Shown: positions 9,289-18,405 of the stretch, piece after piece
How the letters are laid out: every line of letters begins with the position of its first letter
Numbering within the stretch: position 1 is the stretch's first letter
Origin: JBDKLC01 sp040384865
GTDB taxonomy: Bacteria; Patescibacteriota; Minisyncoccia; Phycocordibacterales; CAIZLB01
DNA length: 64,000 bases
Direction: 5' to 3'
NCBI GenBank assembly: GCA_040384865.1
Contig: JAZKIM010000003.1
Span: 1-64,000, forward strand
Made by a program: the position numbers and the translations under genes
The notes under the pieces: generated by a model
Seen by the model: the letters and a program-made list of their open reading frames with translations, nothing else
Database searches by the model: none
What the model was told of the DNA's origin: nothing

Positions 9289-10035
9289 TCATACCTCATG
9301 TTCCCTCCAACCTTCACGAAGCTGCACAAGTCTGGAGACCAATGGTTGCCCAGGAGCGCTCCCTGTCTGGTCGATGCGGCCGAACGTTAGTAGTGCCGAA
9401 TAGAGTAGCCACTTGAGGCGGGTCTCGATGCCGATAGCACCCATACCGATGGCGATGACGGGTTTAGCACTGGTATTCCAGCTGTACAGCTTGAGAATTC
9501 TCGCGTTGTCCTCGGAGCTGTTCGACATGAATGCAAACTTCATTGCACCCGCTCGAGATGACGACATTTGTCCCAGCATGTACCGAAGTGTCGGTTCGCT
9601 GGGTGTATGCAGCATGTCGTGACGTGAGACGAGCACCTTTTTCCAAGGGATGATTGTCCCTGAGAGTTCATGTCGGCTGTGTATTTGAAACACAATTTCC
9701 CATTCCCAATCGATCAAGAAGGCAAGCGCGATCACGTTCGGATGGCATGAGAATATATTCGCCCAAAAGGACAGACTGTGGTCGACGGTGTTCCATGCCG
9801 GCCCGCCGTGACTTGCGATCCTGTGGGTCAGGATGAATCGCACTTTGTGAAACTCGGGAAGCATGTGCAAAATATCTTGCTGGCAATCTTGCTCCATGCT
9901 GTCGAATCTGAATTCGAGTGTATCTGCCCGCATTTCCAGGGCTTTTTCGATTTGGTCCCAACACTTTTCGGTCGTGGGGCCAGTGATTGATGCCGCGATG
10001 AGGCCGCTAGGCCACGCCGTGGTGTGTAGTTTCAT
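9289..10035 (-). CDS. aroD: 3-dehydroquinate dehydratase, type I (AroD)
   Basis: 248 aa, the length of type I enzymes. The key residues can be placed: Glu and Arg in EFRFD, Arg in LTHR, His in VSRHDM, the Schiff-base Lys in MKFAFMSNS (usually VKIAVMP), Arg in GIETR (usually GxxSR), and Ser/Gln in GSAPGQ. It converts 3-dehydroquinate to 3-dehydroshikimate. The gene is alone: no other shikimate-pathway gene is in the window, and the sequence is divergent and G+C-richer than its neighbours, suggesting transfer. Its promoter has a -35/-10 pair and the leader ends in a C/A-rich stretch without Shine-Dalgarno. Possible alternative role outside aromatic biosynthesis. Confidence 0.82.
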   Translation of the reverse strand: MKLHTTAWPSGLIAASITGPTTEKCWDQIEKALEMRADTLEFRFDSMEQDCQQDILHMLPEFHKVRFILTHRIASHGGPAWNTVDHSLSFWANIFSCHPNVIALAFLIDWEWEIVFQIHSRHELSGTIIPWKKVLVSRHDMLHTPSEPTLRYMLGQMSSSRAGAMKFAFMSNSSEDNARILKLYSWNTSAKPVIAIGMGAIGIETRLKWLLYSALLTFGRIDQTGSAPGQPLVSRLVQLREGWREHEV

Positions 10036-10089
10036 ATTTTGTTTTGGTGTTCAAGTTTGAGTGTCTTGGGTGAAAAAATCTCTGCTGCA

Positions 10090-10118
10090 ATAGTGCTTTC
10101 TTTATTGGCTCGTGTCAA
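10090..10118 (-). promoter_or_regulatory. Sigma70-type promoter of aroD
   Basis: On the minus strand TTGACA, 17 nt, CACTAT. The predicted leader to the ATG at 10035 is about 50 nt and ends in ACACCAAAACAAAAT. Confidence 0.5.
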
Positions 10119-10154
10119 TGCCAAAAAATGTTTACAGAAGTTTGGGGACAGGGG

Positions 10155-10160
10155 TATAAT
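10155..10160 (+). promoter_or_regulatory. -10 element TATAAT of the glutaredoxin gene
   Basis: TATAAT 9 nt before ATG 10170. It argues against upstream in-frame starts and for a leaderless mRNA. Confidence 0.6.
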
Positions 10161-10169
10161 GTACGCACC

Positions 10170-10406
10170 ATGAAGATCACCATATACAGCACACCAACGT
10201 GCACCTATTGCAAAATGGCAAAGGAATTTTTAGAAGAACACAATGTTTTATTCGAGGAAGTGAATGTCGCGGCTAATATTGCCCGACGAAAAGAAATGAT
10301 TGAGAAGAGTGGCCAAATGGGGGTTCCTGTCATAGATGTCGATGGTGATGTTATGGTGGGATACGACCAAACAATGCTTGCTTCAAAGGTGGGTATTGCA
10401 GTTTAG
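10170..10406 (+). CDS. Glutaredoxin-like protein
   Basis: 78 aa. Thioredoxin-fold glutaredoxin with active site CTYC (Cys 11 and Cys 14), the cis-Pro segment GVPVI and the GYD motif near the glutathione/partner site. Closest in form to NrdH or the Uxx-star glutaredoxins rather than classical Grx. It likely reduces protein disulfides using electrons from a thioredoxin reductase; a TrxB-like gene lies at 30439. The membrane-anchored FKBP follows 23 nt later. Start MKITIY chosen from the -10 position. Confidence 0.85.
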   Translation: MKITIYSTPTCTYCKMAKEFLEEHNVLFEEVNVAANIARRKEMIEKSGQMGVPVIDVDGDVMVGYDQTMLASKVGIAV

Positions 10407-10429
10407 TTAATTAAATTTATATAACACAC

Positions 10430-10849
10430 ATGACCTCATTTTTTACCAGCAAAAATATTAAAATTGTTTTCGGTATCATTGTCGCGGCAGTTGTTATTGC
10501 TGGAATTATTATGTTAGTCAGTAACAATTCATCTATGTCTTCAGAACAAACAGCAAGAGTTGGTGATCATGTATTCGTTCACTATACAGGGACACTTGAA
10601 AACGGTCAGAAGTTTGATAGTTCTCTTGATCGTGGGGTTCCAATTGACTTCATCCTCGGTTCTGGACAAGTCATTAAGGGTTGGGATGAGGGTATTGTTG
10701 GTATGAAGATCGGGGAGAAGAAACATCTTATTATCACGTCTGACAAGGCTTATGGATCACAGCAAGTCACTGATGGACAAGGAAATGTTGTTATCCCAGC
10801 GAATTCGACACTTACATTTGATGTTGAATTGGTGAGTATTGAGAAATAA
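10430..10849 (+). CDS. FKBP-type peptidyl-prolyl isomerase, membrane-anchored
   Basis: 139 aa. One N-terminal membrane helix (~12-30), then a complete FKBP domain: VFVHYTGTLENGQKFDSS, the GSGQVIKGWDEG strand-loop, GMKIGEKK, and the C-terminal LTFDVELV. Residues lining the isomerase pocket (Tyr, Asp, Ile/Trp) are kept. Probably helps fold exported proteins outside the membrane. It ends in a strong terminator. Confidence 0.92.
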   Translation: MTSFFTSKNIKIVFGIIVAAVVIAGIIMLVSNNSSMSSEQTARVGDHVFVHYTGTLENGQKFDSSLDRGVPIDFILGSGQVIKGWDEGIVGMKIGEKKHLIITSDKAYGSQQVTDGQGNVVIPANSTLTFDVELVSIEK

Positions 10850-10872
10850 CAGAAGGTTGGAGTATTAAGACA

Positions 10873-10910
10873 AAAAAGAAAATATATTTTAAAAGATATA
10901 TTTTCTTTTT
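10873..10910 (+). terminator. Terminator after FKBP gene
   Basis: 15-bp A/T-rich perfect stem (AAAAAGAAAATATAT and complement), 8-nt loop, T-rich 3' arm. Confidence 0.75.
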
Positions 10911-10972
10911 GTTATAACATTTACGGTATTTCAAACTCCTCATCAATGTGATAGATTCATACTGTCACTCAA

Positions 10973-11044
10973 GCCGCCGTAGTTCAACGGATAGAACAAT
11001 CCCGTCCTAAGGGATTGATGTAGGTTCAATTCCTGCCGGTGGCA
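10973..11044 (+). tRNA. tRNA-Arg (CCT)
   Basis: Cloverleaf seen: acceptor GCCGCCG with CGGTGGC (one G-U), D stem GTTC/GAAC, anticodon stem ATCCC/GGGAT with loop GTCCTAA, T arm with TTCAATT. Position 33 is T, anticodon CCT reads AGG. Discriminator A; CCA is not encoded. Confidence 0.9.
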
Positions 11045-11138
11045 CATCATAGTAAAACAGGTTGATATTGTCGCGGTTGAAAAATTACTAGAAAGTTTGA
11101 AATCTGATAAAATTAAGCCATAAAATATTCGCAACGAA

Positions 11139-12095
11139 ATGAATAAAAATATCTATATAACTTCACCATCATCCGATTACGAATTGCTCGACAGCGGTGA
11201 CGGTATGAAACTTGAGCGATTTGGTAGGGTTGTGGTCGCTCGACCCGATCCACAAGCTTTGTGGCGAAAGGGTTTACCTCAAACGGAATGGCTTAAGGCT
11301 GATGCACAGTTTGCTAAAGAAGGAAGAAAAAATAATACAAAAGATTCAGACGCTATTACTGATGAAGGTGATGAAAAAGGCCGCTGGGTCACTACTCCGG
11401 GAGTCCCTGAAAAATGGGAAATTAAATATGGTGATGTGACTATGGGTATCAAGCTCACACCATTCAAACATACCGGGCTTTTTCCTGAACAACTTTCTAA
11501 TTGGAAGTGGTCAGCCGATTTGATTCGCTCCGCTGTAACTAATGGATATAAGGGGAGTGCGGAGGATGGAAGTCCTGTTGTACTAAATCTTTTCGGATAT
11601 ACCGGAGGAGCGACATTGAGTGCCTCTGTTGCGGGCGCTCACGTAACACACGTTGATGCATCAAAAGCAGCAATCACTTGGGCTAATGATAATGCTTCCG
11701 TCTCAGGTCTCAAGGAAAAACCAATCCGATGGATATTGGAAGATGCAGCTGAATTTGTAAAAAGGGAAGTACGTCGCGGTCGGCGCTATGATGCCGTCAT
11801 TATGGACCCGCCATCGTTTGGTCGAGGATCTAAAGGTGAGATATGGAAAATCGAGGAAGATTTTCTACCCCTCGTCGAAGACTGCTTTAAACTGCTCTCT
11901 GATAAGCCTTTGTTTTTCATCATTAACGGGTATGCCGCGGGCTACTCTTCAATAGCGTATGAGAATAACCTGAAAGCTCTTGTGGGACGCTTTGGAGGCT
12001 CTGTGGAGGGTGGAGAGCTCGTCATTCAAGACACCGGCCCCTTAGGACGGTTATTACCATGCGGTATCGTTGCGCGCTGGAAAAATAGTCTCTAA
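11139..12095 (+). CDS. Class I SAM-dependent methyltransferase, RlmI/RlmK-like
   Basis: 318 aa. SAM-binding motif I NLFGYTGGATLSA (~148-160), the acidic motif II (THVDASKAA), and the catalytic-type motif MDPPSFGRGSKGE (~221-233), typical of 23S rRNA m5C/m2G methyltransferases of PF10672. The N-terminal PUA domain of RlmI is absent or highly reduced; instead there is a ~100-residue segment common to the bacterial oxidoreductase/SAM-MTase annotation group. Likely modifies 23S rRNA. A TAAAAT -10 lies 12 nt before the ATG. Confidence 0.8.
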   Translation: MNKNIYITSPSSDYELLDSGDGMKLERFGRVVVARPDPQALWRKGLPQTEWLKADAQFAKEGRKNNTKDSDAITDEGDEKGRWVTTPGVPEKWEIKYGDVTMGIKLTPFKHTGLFPEQLSNWKWSADLIRSAVTNGYKGSAEDGSPVVLNLFGYTGGATLSASVAGAHVTHVDASKAAITWANDNASVSGLKEKPIRWILEDAAEFVKREVRRGRRYDAVIMDPPSFGRGSKGEIWKIEEDFLPLVEDCFKLLSDKPLFFIINGYAAGYSSIAYENNLKALVGRFGGSVEGGELVIQDTGPLGRLLPCGIVARWKNSL

Positions 12096-12134
12096 AGGCA
12101 AAAAATAAGCCTAGCCATAAGGCTCATTCAATGC

Positions 12135-12140
12135 TATAGT
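12135..12140 (+). promoter_or_regulatory. -10 element TATAGT
   Basis: TATAGT 7 nt before ATG 12148; supports this start over the upstream in-frame ATG and a leaderless mRNA. Confidence 0.5.
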
Positions 12141-12147
12141 ATTGCCC

Positions 12148-12408
12148 ATGGATCAAGAGATTCAAGAGATTCGAGCTGAACTTAAAAAAGTATCAAAATT
12201 GACCGAAGAAAATAGCGTGATTCTTCATGCTATACAGAGACGAGCAAAATTAGCTCTTCTTTGGAGCTTTTTCCGATGGATGATCATTATAGGTATTGCC
12301 ATCGGCTCCTTCTATTACATTCAGCCATATCTTGAACAGTTGGCAATAATTTACCAAAAATTGACGGGTGCCAAGCTTGATTTTATTGAATTTTTCCGTC
12401 GATTTTAG
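12148..12408 (+). CDS. Small membrane protein with N-terminal coiled coil
   Basis: 86 aa. Residues 1-35 form an acidic/basic amphipathic helix likely to coil, followed by a membrane helix (~43-62) and a short amphipathic tail ending in FFRRF. No family recognised. Precedes tRNA-Phe by 20 nt. Confidence 0.65.
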   Translation: MDQEIQEIRAELKKVSKLTEENSVILHAIQRRAKLALLWSFFRWMIIIGIAIGSFYYIQPYLEQLAIIYQKLTGAKLDFIEFFRRF

Positions 12409-12428
12409 TTGTATTACAATCACCACAT

Positions 12429-12504
12429 GCCGAGATAGCTCAGTTGGTAGAGCATTCCCCTGAAGAGGGAAGGGTCACCAGTTCGAACCTGGTTCTCGGC
12501 ACCA
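12429..12504 (+). tRNA. tRNA-Phe (GAA)
   Basis: Acceptor GCCGAGA/TCTCGGC perfect, D stem GCTC/GAGC, anticodon stem TTCCC/GGGAA with loop CTGAAGA (anticodon GAA), T arm GTTCGAA, discriminator A, encoded CCA at 12502-12504. Confidence 0.95.
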
Positions 12505-12547
12505 AAAGTCAGGTCGGTATTTAAGAAGGATTGGTTATGTTACCAAT

Positions 12548-13036
12548 CTAAATAGATTTAACTCGAAGTTTCGTCTTTCGTCCTTTATCGATTCTTGGAA
12601 GTTTGATTGTGAGTACACCTTGAGCTTCTGTTGCTTCTGCCCGGTCGACATCCACTTCGTGGGGAAGATTGACAGTTCGAGAAAAAGTACCCCAATAGAG
12701 TTCACGAAAATGATAGTCTTGGTCTCCAATAGTACGATCCTCTTTTCGCTGGCCGCGGATAGTGATTGAGTCTCGAGAGAGCGAGACATCTACTTCATCT
12801 CGCTTGACGCCAGGGATCATCGTTCGAACAATAACATCGTCAGCCGTTTCATATACATCGATAGCAAGCTCGCCTTCTCCCGCAGCTTCTTCTTCCCAAG
12901 CTGTGCCGGTATTACCGCTTGCTGCAGATTGCACCTGCATGCTTCGTCTTTGGGTATCTTCCGTTTCAAGGAGCTCGTCCTCATCAATATTGATGGTGCC
13001 GGTTAATCGCTCGAAAAAGGATCGTTTTTTGCTCAT
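12548..13036 (-). CDS. Small heat-shock protein (Hsp20/alpha-crystallin)
   Basis: 162 aa. A disordered N-terminal arm (~1-52), then an alpha-crystallin domain starting at ELAIDVYETADD and ending with GVLTIKLPRI. The conserved IPGVKRDEVDV, the LPHEVDVD loop and the A-x-x-x-G-V-L motif are all present. ATP-independent holdase that binds unfolding proteins. It sits 5 nt after the PrsW gene (same strand), so the two may be co-transcribed. Confidence 0.93.
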   Translation of the reverse strand: MSKKRSFFERLTGTINIDEDELLETEDTQRRSMQVQSAASGNTGTAWEEEAAGEGELAIDVYETADDVIVRTMIPGVKRDEVDVSLSRDSITIRGQRKEDRTIGDQDYHFRELYWGTFSRTVNLPHEVDVDRAEATEAQGVLTIKLPRIDKGRKTKLRVKSI

Positions 13037-13041
13037 AAGAT

Positions 13042-13755
13042 TTAGAATTGTTTAATGGTCTTTACCCGTTCAAGGGCGATGATGAGAATGATCGTGGTCG
13101 CCCAGACAAATGAAAAGACACTGAATATGCTCTTTGCCTCGCTAATCATTATAAGAAAGTTAAAGAGCGCATGCAATAGGATGGCGGTGATAAGTCCAAC
13201 GACGAGATAGAGCTCTTTTATGAGGCGTCTCTTGTAGTAGGCCATGGCAACAAAGACTGATAAGGCACCAGATGCAACAACGTGCAAAAGACTGGCACCC
13301 ATAAATCGCAAGCTGCCGGTCATAATACTTTCAATAGTATTTCCCTCGAGGAGTGGGGTGAGGAGAAATAGAGTATTTTCCATAGCTGCAAAACCTAAAG
13401 CGGCTGTCATGAGATAAATGAACGCATCAATAGGTTCATCGAATACTTCTGTACGGAAGGCAATAACATATGCGGCAAGAAATTTAATTAATTCTTCGCA
13501 CGTGGCCCATACTACTAGTGTCCCAAAGCTGTCACCTGGAAATCCAAAGAACTTTGTAAAGAGACTTTGAAATGGATAGACGATGAATACGCAGCACATA
13601 CCGATAACAAAGGTCAGACTGATGGTGTGTTTAGGTTCGTGATGCTCATGTTCTTCATGCATCCAGAACCATAACCACAGTAGTGCAGGCAAAACACCAC
13701 CTATGAGGGCGTAGACGAACATTTCAACGACGAAGAACGGAGAGTCGGGGGACAT
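13042..13755 (-). CDS. PrsW-family intramembrane metalloprotease
   Basis: 237 aa, about seven predicted membrane helices. The PrsW/CPBP hallmark EELIKF (EExxK) is at ~108-113, followed by a helix with the FIYLMTAALGFAAMEN motif (Glu) and a later helix with LLHVVASGALS (His), and LLHALFNF. These supply the expected Glu/His ligands. PrsW cleaves anti-sigma factors within the membrane in Bacillus; the substrate here is unknown. Both a -10-like TAAGAT and an AAAGGGG lie just upstream of the ATG. Confidence 0.85.
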   Translation of the reverse strand: MSPDSPFFVVEMFVYALIGGVLPALLWLWFWMHEEHEHHEPKHTISLTFVIGMCCVFIVYPFQSLFTKFFGFPGDSFGTLVVWATCEELIKFLAAYVIAFRTEVFDEPIDAFIYLMTAALGFAAMENTLFLLTPLLEGNTIESIMTGSLRFMGASLLHVVASGALSVFVAMAYYKRRLIKELYLVVGLITAILLHALFNFLIMISEAKSIFSVFSFVWATTIILIIALERVKTIKQF

Positions 13756-13804
13756 ATTGACCCCTTTATCTTAGCATTTTATTCCACACTCCTTCGTGTA
13801 AAAA

Positions 13805-16012
13805 TTAAACAGTTGGGGATGGCCATTTCTGTGCCATGAGAAGATCTTTTGCTTCAGATGAATCAGCAGGTATACCTCGGGTGACGAGTGACCACAATTC
13901 TTCGGTAAGATGCGGCATGAATGGATGCAAGGCGGTAATGATAATACGAAGAGTATGAAGTAGAAATTGTGCACGAGATGCTTTTTCCATATCGTTGCCT
14001 TCTTTGAATACCTTCTTTGAATCTTCAAGGATGATATCGGCAAAATTCTTCCAGGTATATTGATATATGTCATCAGCTGCAATATACAGATGAAATTGAT
14101 CAAGCTCTATAGTCACTTTTTTTACCAATTCGTTTCGCTCTGTAAGGAGGATAAGATCTTTTTCGCTCCACTCTGAAAAATCAGCATCGAATATTGTTTT
14201 TTCAACGGCAGTTAGAACAAACCGGGCTATATTCCAAACTTTGTTTGAGAAATGCTTGTATCCTTTGATTTTGTCTTCTGCTAAAGCTAGATCACTTCCG
14301 GGAGTGTTTCCGATGATGAGGCCCATGCGAAGGGCGTCGGTGCCATATTTGTCAGAAAGGTCGACAGGACTGATGACATTACCTTTTGATTTAGACATTT
14401 TCTTTCCCTTGGCATCGTTCACTAAGCCATTTAAATATACATACTTAAACGGTACTTCGTTTTTCAGGTATAAAGAGAATATGACCATACGGGGAATCCA
14501 TTTGAAGATGAGGTCGCGGCCAGTTTCCATGACTGACGTGGGGTGATAGATATCAACATCTTTCATGTTCGGATAGCCGAGAGCAAGAAGCGGCCACTGC
14601 CCAGATGAGAACCAAGTATCGAATGTGTCTGTATCGGCAATAAGTTCTCCGCCGCATGATGGACACACGGTTGCTTTGTCTGTATCAAGAAGTCCTACAT
14701 TGCAGATCGAGCAGATCTTTGCCGGAATTTGAATACCCCAGACGATTTGGCGGGAGATGTTCCAGTCAATGGTATTGTTCATCCAATAGGTGAATATCTT
14801 TTCAAAATTATCTGGAACAAACTTTATCTTTCCGGCTTCAACAGCAGCAAGAGCTTTTGCGGCAAGCGGCTGCATCTTTACGAACCACTGGTCTTTAATT
14901 TGTGGTTCGATTTGTGTTTCGCATTTATAGCAGCACTTGATGTTGTGAGTGTATTCTTTGTCAACCTTTACGAGTAAACCCTTTTCCATTAGCTTTTCAA
15001 CAATAAGGGGACGAGCTTTTTTTATATATAGTCCGGCGAACTCGCCAGCAATAGGTAAAAGATGACCATTGAAATCAATAATCTGCTCCGCTTCTAGTTT
15101 GTGGCGCTGTGCGATGTCGAAGTCTATTTGATCGTGCCATGGAGTGATAGTCATAACGCCAGTACCGAATTCCATATCAATGGCGCTATCCTTGATTACA
15201 GTTGCAACAATAGGTCCGTTAATCCACTCAAGGGGGATTTGTTGACCTTGTGTGTATTTGCTGTATCGAGTGTCTTCCGGGTGCATTACCACATATTTGT
15301 CACCGAATTTAGTCTCCGGTCGTGATGTACCAATGACGAAAGGGCCATATTGGAAATAGTAGAAAGGATCTTTTTTTTCCTTGAATTCAGTCTCTACTTC
15401 GGAAAGGGAGGTTTGATGCTTCGAGCACCAGTTGACGATGCGCTTGCCACGATAGATGAGACTGTCGGCGTGCATCTTCCGAAATGTTTCCTGCACGGTT
15501 GTGATGACATCGGGATCAAGGGTAAACTTTTCTCGACTCCAATCGCATGATGCTCCCAGCCGACGAACGTCCTCTTCCATATGTGCTTTGTTTTCGATGG
15601 TGAAGTCGTAGATCTGTTTGTAGAGCTCTTTTGGATCTATATCGAAGCGAGACTTTCCTTCTAGTTCAAGTTTTCTTTCATACACAATCTGAGTTTCAAA
15701 ACCCGCGTGATCGGCGCCTGGTACCCAGAGGGCGCGTTTTCCCTTCATACGCTCGTAGCGAATGAGAATATCCTGAAGGGTGATAGTTAGAGCGTGTCCG
15801 GCATGCAAGCGACCATTGGCGTTCGGTGGAGGCATGATGATGGTATATGGTTCCGCATCTTTTGATGTAACACCTTTCTCGATCGATGTCTCCGGATTAA
15901 AAAGACCGCTTTCAAGTTCGAGTTGGTAAACGCGTTTTTCGGTAGCGAGGGAATCGTACGCGGAAAGGAGTGCTTTGGGAATATCTGGTTCCTGATAGGG
16001 TTCTTCGGTCAT
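13805..16012 (-). CDS. valS: Valyl-tRNA synthetase
   Basis: 735 aa, class I synthetase. HAGH (the HIGH variant) is at ~77-80 after PPPNANGRL, PGADHAG follows, an editing CP1 domain with WCSKHQTSLSE and TSRPETKFGD is present, and KMSKSKGN comes at ~530. PGADHAG and the editing signature indicate ValRS rather than IleRS/LeuRS. It is shorter than typical bacterial ValRS (~880-950): the C-terminal coiled-coil arm is missing and the protein ends shortly after the anticodon-binding domain. A short ValRS fits a reduced genome. Confidence 0.92.
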   Translation of the reverse strand: MTEEPYQEPDIPKALLSAYDSLATEKRVYQLELESGLFNPETSIEKGVTSKDAEPYTIIMPPPNANGRLHAGHALTITLQDILIRYERMKGKRALWVPGADHAGFETQIVYERKLELEGKSRFDIDPKELYKQIYDFTIENKAHMEEDVRRLGASCDWSREKFTLDPDVITTVQETFRKMHADSLIYRGKRIVNWCSKHQTSLSEVETEFKEKKDPFYYFQYGPFVIGTSRPETKFGDKYVVMHPEDTRYSKYTQGQQIPLEWINGPIVATVIKDSAIDMEFGTGVMTITPWHDQIDFDIAQRHKLEAEQIIDFNGHLLPIAGEFAGLYIKKARPLIVEKLMEKGLLVKVDKEYTHNIKCCYKCETQIEPQIKDQWFVKMQPLAAKALAAVEAGKIKFVPDNFEKIFTYWMNNTIDWNISRQIVWGIQIPAKICSICNVGLLDTDKATVCPSCGGELIADTDTFDTWFSSGQWPLLALGYPNMKDVDIYHPTSVMETGRDLIFKWIPRMVIFSLYLKNEVPFKYVYLNGLVNDAKGKKMSKSKGNVISPVDLSDKYGTDALRMGLIIGNTPGSDLALAEDKIKGYKHFSNKVWNIARFVLTAVEKTIFDADFSEWSEKDLILLTERNELVKKVTIELDQFHLYIAADDIYQYTWKNFADIILEDSKKVFKEGNDMEKASRAQFLLHTLRIIITALHPFMPHLTEELWSLVTRGIPADSSEAKDLLMAQKWPSPTV

Positions 16013-16021
16013 AATATGGGG

Positions 16022-16027
16022 ATTTTA
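16022..16027 (-). promoter_or_regulatory. -10 element TAAAAT of valS
   Basis: On the minus strand TAAAAT lies 9 nt before the valS ATG (16012); leaderless mRNA predicted. Confidence 0.5.
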
Positions 16028-16060
16028 GCAGATTTTTGAGGTTTTTGAAATGTTTCAGAT

Positions 16061-17272
16061 TTAGAGCGAAAGGTTTCCGTCTGCTTTGAAATCAGTAGTC
16101 CATTCTTTTTCTATTCCTTTAGATTTTTTTAAAAATTGTAAATATCCCGCCGCTGCGATCATTATTGAATTGTCAGTTGAAAGATCTATTGACGGGACGC
16201 GTAGTGAGATATGAGGAAAACGTTTAGAAATGAGATTCTCAAAAGCTGCTCGTATGTATGTATTTGCTACTACACCTCCACCAATGATAAAGGTTTCTGC
16301 ACCGATTTGTTCGATTGCCTTTGCTGCTTTTTTGACCAAGACGTCTGTCACCGCATCTTCAAACTCCGCAGCCATTGCCTGTTTTTGGTTTTCGGTTAAA
16401 GAGATTGCGCCCTCATTGGTTGTTTTTTTTATTGTATATAAGACAGAGGTTTTGATTCCTGAAAAAGAAAAATCAAAATCTGGGGAGTCTATCATTGGGC
16501 GGGGAAGAATGAAGGGTCTTTCTGCTGGTGTATTTTTATAATCAGGATATGTTGCTCGGTACTCCGCTGCCAATCTTGATACGTGTGGTCCACCAGGATA
16601 TGGCAGGCCAAGCAACCGTGCTACTTTATCGAATGCTTCGCCAACAGCATCGTCACGAGTTCGACCTATTACTTTATATGCATTCCATTCATCAATTTCC
16701 ACTAATTCGGTATGTCCACCGGAAATGAGCAGGGCAAGAGCAGGGAATATGACAGGTGTAGAGCTGTCACTGAGCAATACAGATATAATGTGACCTTCCA
16801 TATGATTCACCGGCACGATTGGAACATCCCAAGCTAGATTGAGAGCCTTTGCAAAATTAATACCTACCCAGAGTGCTGGCTCAAGTCCAGGACCATTGGT
16901 GACGGCAATGGCATCGATTTTGGGTATGAATTGGGTCTCGCAGAATTCAACAAATTGATCGGCAAGATTTCCTTCCCGTTCAAGAATATTTTTTAGCATT
17001 ATATTTTTCCCTGCATTTGGCTTTGTGGTATGAAATTCAAGTCCATTTTTTTGTGCAACATCAAGCACTATCTTTAGAAGAGGTAGGATATTCCGAGCAT
17101 GTTCTCGTTTAGCTAAGGCTGGAAAAACACCGCCATATTCGGCGTGTGTTTTGGCTTGGGAGTATAGGGCGTTTCCAAGCACTTCAAAACGTGGCGACTC
17201 AACGCCCCCTTCAGCAGAAATGATAGAAATTGCTGTCTCGTCGCATGAGGTTTCGATTGATAGTATCTTCAT
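16061..17272 (-). CDS. tsaD: tRNA N6-threonylcarbamoyladenosine synthase subunit TsaD
   Basis: 403 aa from the ATG at 17272 (a GTG lies in frame two codons upstream). Seen: KILSIETSCDET start, metal-binding HMEGH, SGGHTEL, SFSGIKTSVLY and the IIGGGVVAN motif near the C-terminal ATP site. TsaD transfers threonylcarbamoyl to A37 of ANN-decoding tRNAs with TsaB/TsaE, which are not in this window. It is longer than the usual ~340 residues because of an insertion (~70-105) between the N-terminal lobe and AVTNGPG. A TAATCT -10-like element lies 8 nt before the ATG, favouring this start. Confidence 0.95.
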   Translation of the reverse strand: MKILSIETSCDETAISIISAEGGVESPRFEVLGNALYSQAKTHAEYGGVFPALAKREHARNILPLLKIVLDVAQKNGLEFHTTKPNAGKNIMLKNILEREGNLADQFVEFCETQFIPKIDAIAVTNGPGLEPALWVGINFAKALNLAWDVPIVPVNHMEGHIISVLLSDSSTPVIFPALALLISGGHTELVEIDEWNAYKVIGRTRDDAVGEAFDKVARLLGLPYPGGPHVSRLAAEYRATYPDYKNTPAERPFILPRPMIDSPDFDFSFSGIKTSVLYTIKKTTNEGAISLTENQKQAMAAEFEDAVTDVLVKKAAKAIEQIGAETFIIGGGVVANTYIRAAFENLISKRFPHISLRVPSIDLSTDNSIMIAAAGYLQFLKKSKGIEKEWTTDFKADGNLSL

Positions 17273-17386
17273 TGTCACCTAGATTACCCCAATTCAGCCA
17301 TTACTCCAATAGTTCCATGGCGTTTTTCTAGTTTGATGGTATAATGTGAGGGTCACTATTCATATTAATTATAGGTCACATACAAC

Positions 17387-18310
17387 ATGAAAAAAATATC
17401 TTTATTCATTCTATTACCGGCGTTGGTTCTTTCTTTTGCAGTTTTTACTTCAAAAGCTTCTGCAACCGCTGCAGCTGCGGCGGCTAACAACGCATCGCCG
17501 GGGTCTGTGGTGGAAGTTTCAATTCTAAACAGCGGGAAGGTTGATATTTCAGGTGCAAAGGTAACATCTATTAGTAGCACAGGAAGTTCAACTCTTACTG
17601 TATTTGTTGGATGGGGAAACGCAGGTCAGACTTATACTGTTGATATATCTAGTGCCTCTATCACAAGAAGGTATTCATATCCTGCTTCTGCATCTGAAAT
17701 CTCTGTAGGTGATTTTGTTAGCTTTGTAGGAAATGTAGATAAGTCTGTTTCGGGCCTTTTGATCAAAGCTACCTCCCTTCAGGACTACTCTATCCAGAAA
17801 TATACTTCAACTAATGAGGGAACGGTAACAGCGAAGGGTACAAATACATTGACTGTGAGTCTAAAGGGAAATAACAGTGACAGTGTTACTGTTGCTATCG
17901 TGGCATCAACCACCATAATGAAAAATGGAAGTTCAGCTACTCTTGCTGATATAAGTGTTGGAACATATATTGTCGTAGATGGAACTTACAACAACATTAC
18001 ACGAACAATAAATGCAACAAGTATCCGCGTTACAAACAACCCTGCTTACCTAGTCTCTAGAAATTACCAGGGTACTTTGAAATCCATTACTGTAGCAACC
18101 GGTTACGGACAATCTTCTATGGTTGTTACTATAAATGGTGTTGATTACACTGTTTATATAGCATATGGATCAAGTGTCTATAACAAGGATTTTGTGCCAA
18201 CATCATTATCTAATTTCAAAGTTGGTGACACTGTTAGATTCTACGGTGCACTTCGACCATATACGGTTGGAGTAGCAGACGCTACCGTCGTCAGAGATAT
18301 CAGCATCTAA
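17387..18310 (+). CDS. Secreted beta-rich repeat protein (DUF5666-like)
   Basis: 307 aa. Signal peptide with KK, a hydrophobic core (~5-20) and a SKASA-type cleavage site, then an Ala run. The mature part consists of repeated ~70-80-residue units with the pattern G-x-V/L...TLTV...G...T...I/V...D-I-x-V-G, resembling DUF5666 domains. Probably surface-located; role unknown. It has a TATAAT at 17340-17345, giving a ~35-nt leader, unlike the leaderless neighbours, and ends in a clear terminator. Confidence 0.75.
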   Translation: MKKISLFILLPALVLSFAVFTSKASATAAAAAANNASPGSVVEVSILNSGKVDISGAKVTSISSTGSSTLTVFVGWGNAGQTYTVDISSASITRRYSYPASASEISVGDFVSFVGNVDKSVSGLLIKATSLQDYSIQKYTSTNEGTVTAKGTNTLTVSLKGNNSDSVTVAIVASTTIMKNGSSATLADISVGTYIVVDGTYNNITRTINATSIRVTNNPAYLVSRNYQGTLKSITVATGYGQSSMVVTINGVDYTVYIAYGSSVYNKDFVPTSLSNFKVGDTVRFYGALRPYTVGVADATVVRDISI

Positions 18311-18332
18311 TACCTCAATTGATTCAGATAAC

Positions 18333-18358
18333 AAAAAGCCCAGAGTACTGGGCTTTTT
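18333..18358 (+). terminator. Rho-independent terminator
   Basis: 11-bp stem AAAAAGCCCAG with complement, 4-nt loop AGTA, T-run in the 3' arm. Confidence 0.85.
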
Positions 18359-18405
18359 GTTTACTTTTAATCCCAGCATGTTTGTAGTAACCGGGGTGAT
18401 ATAAA

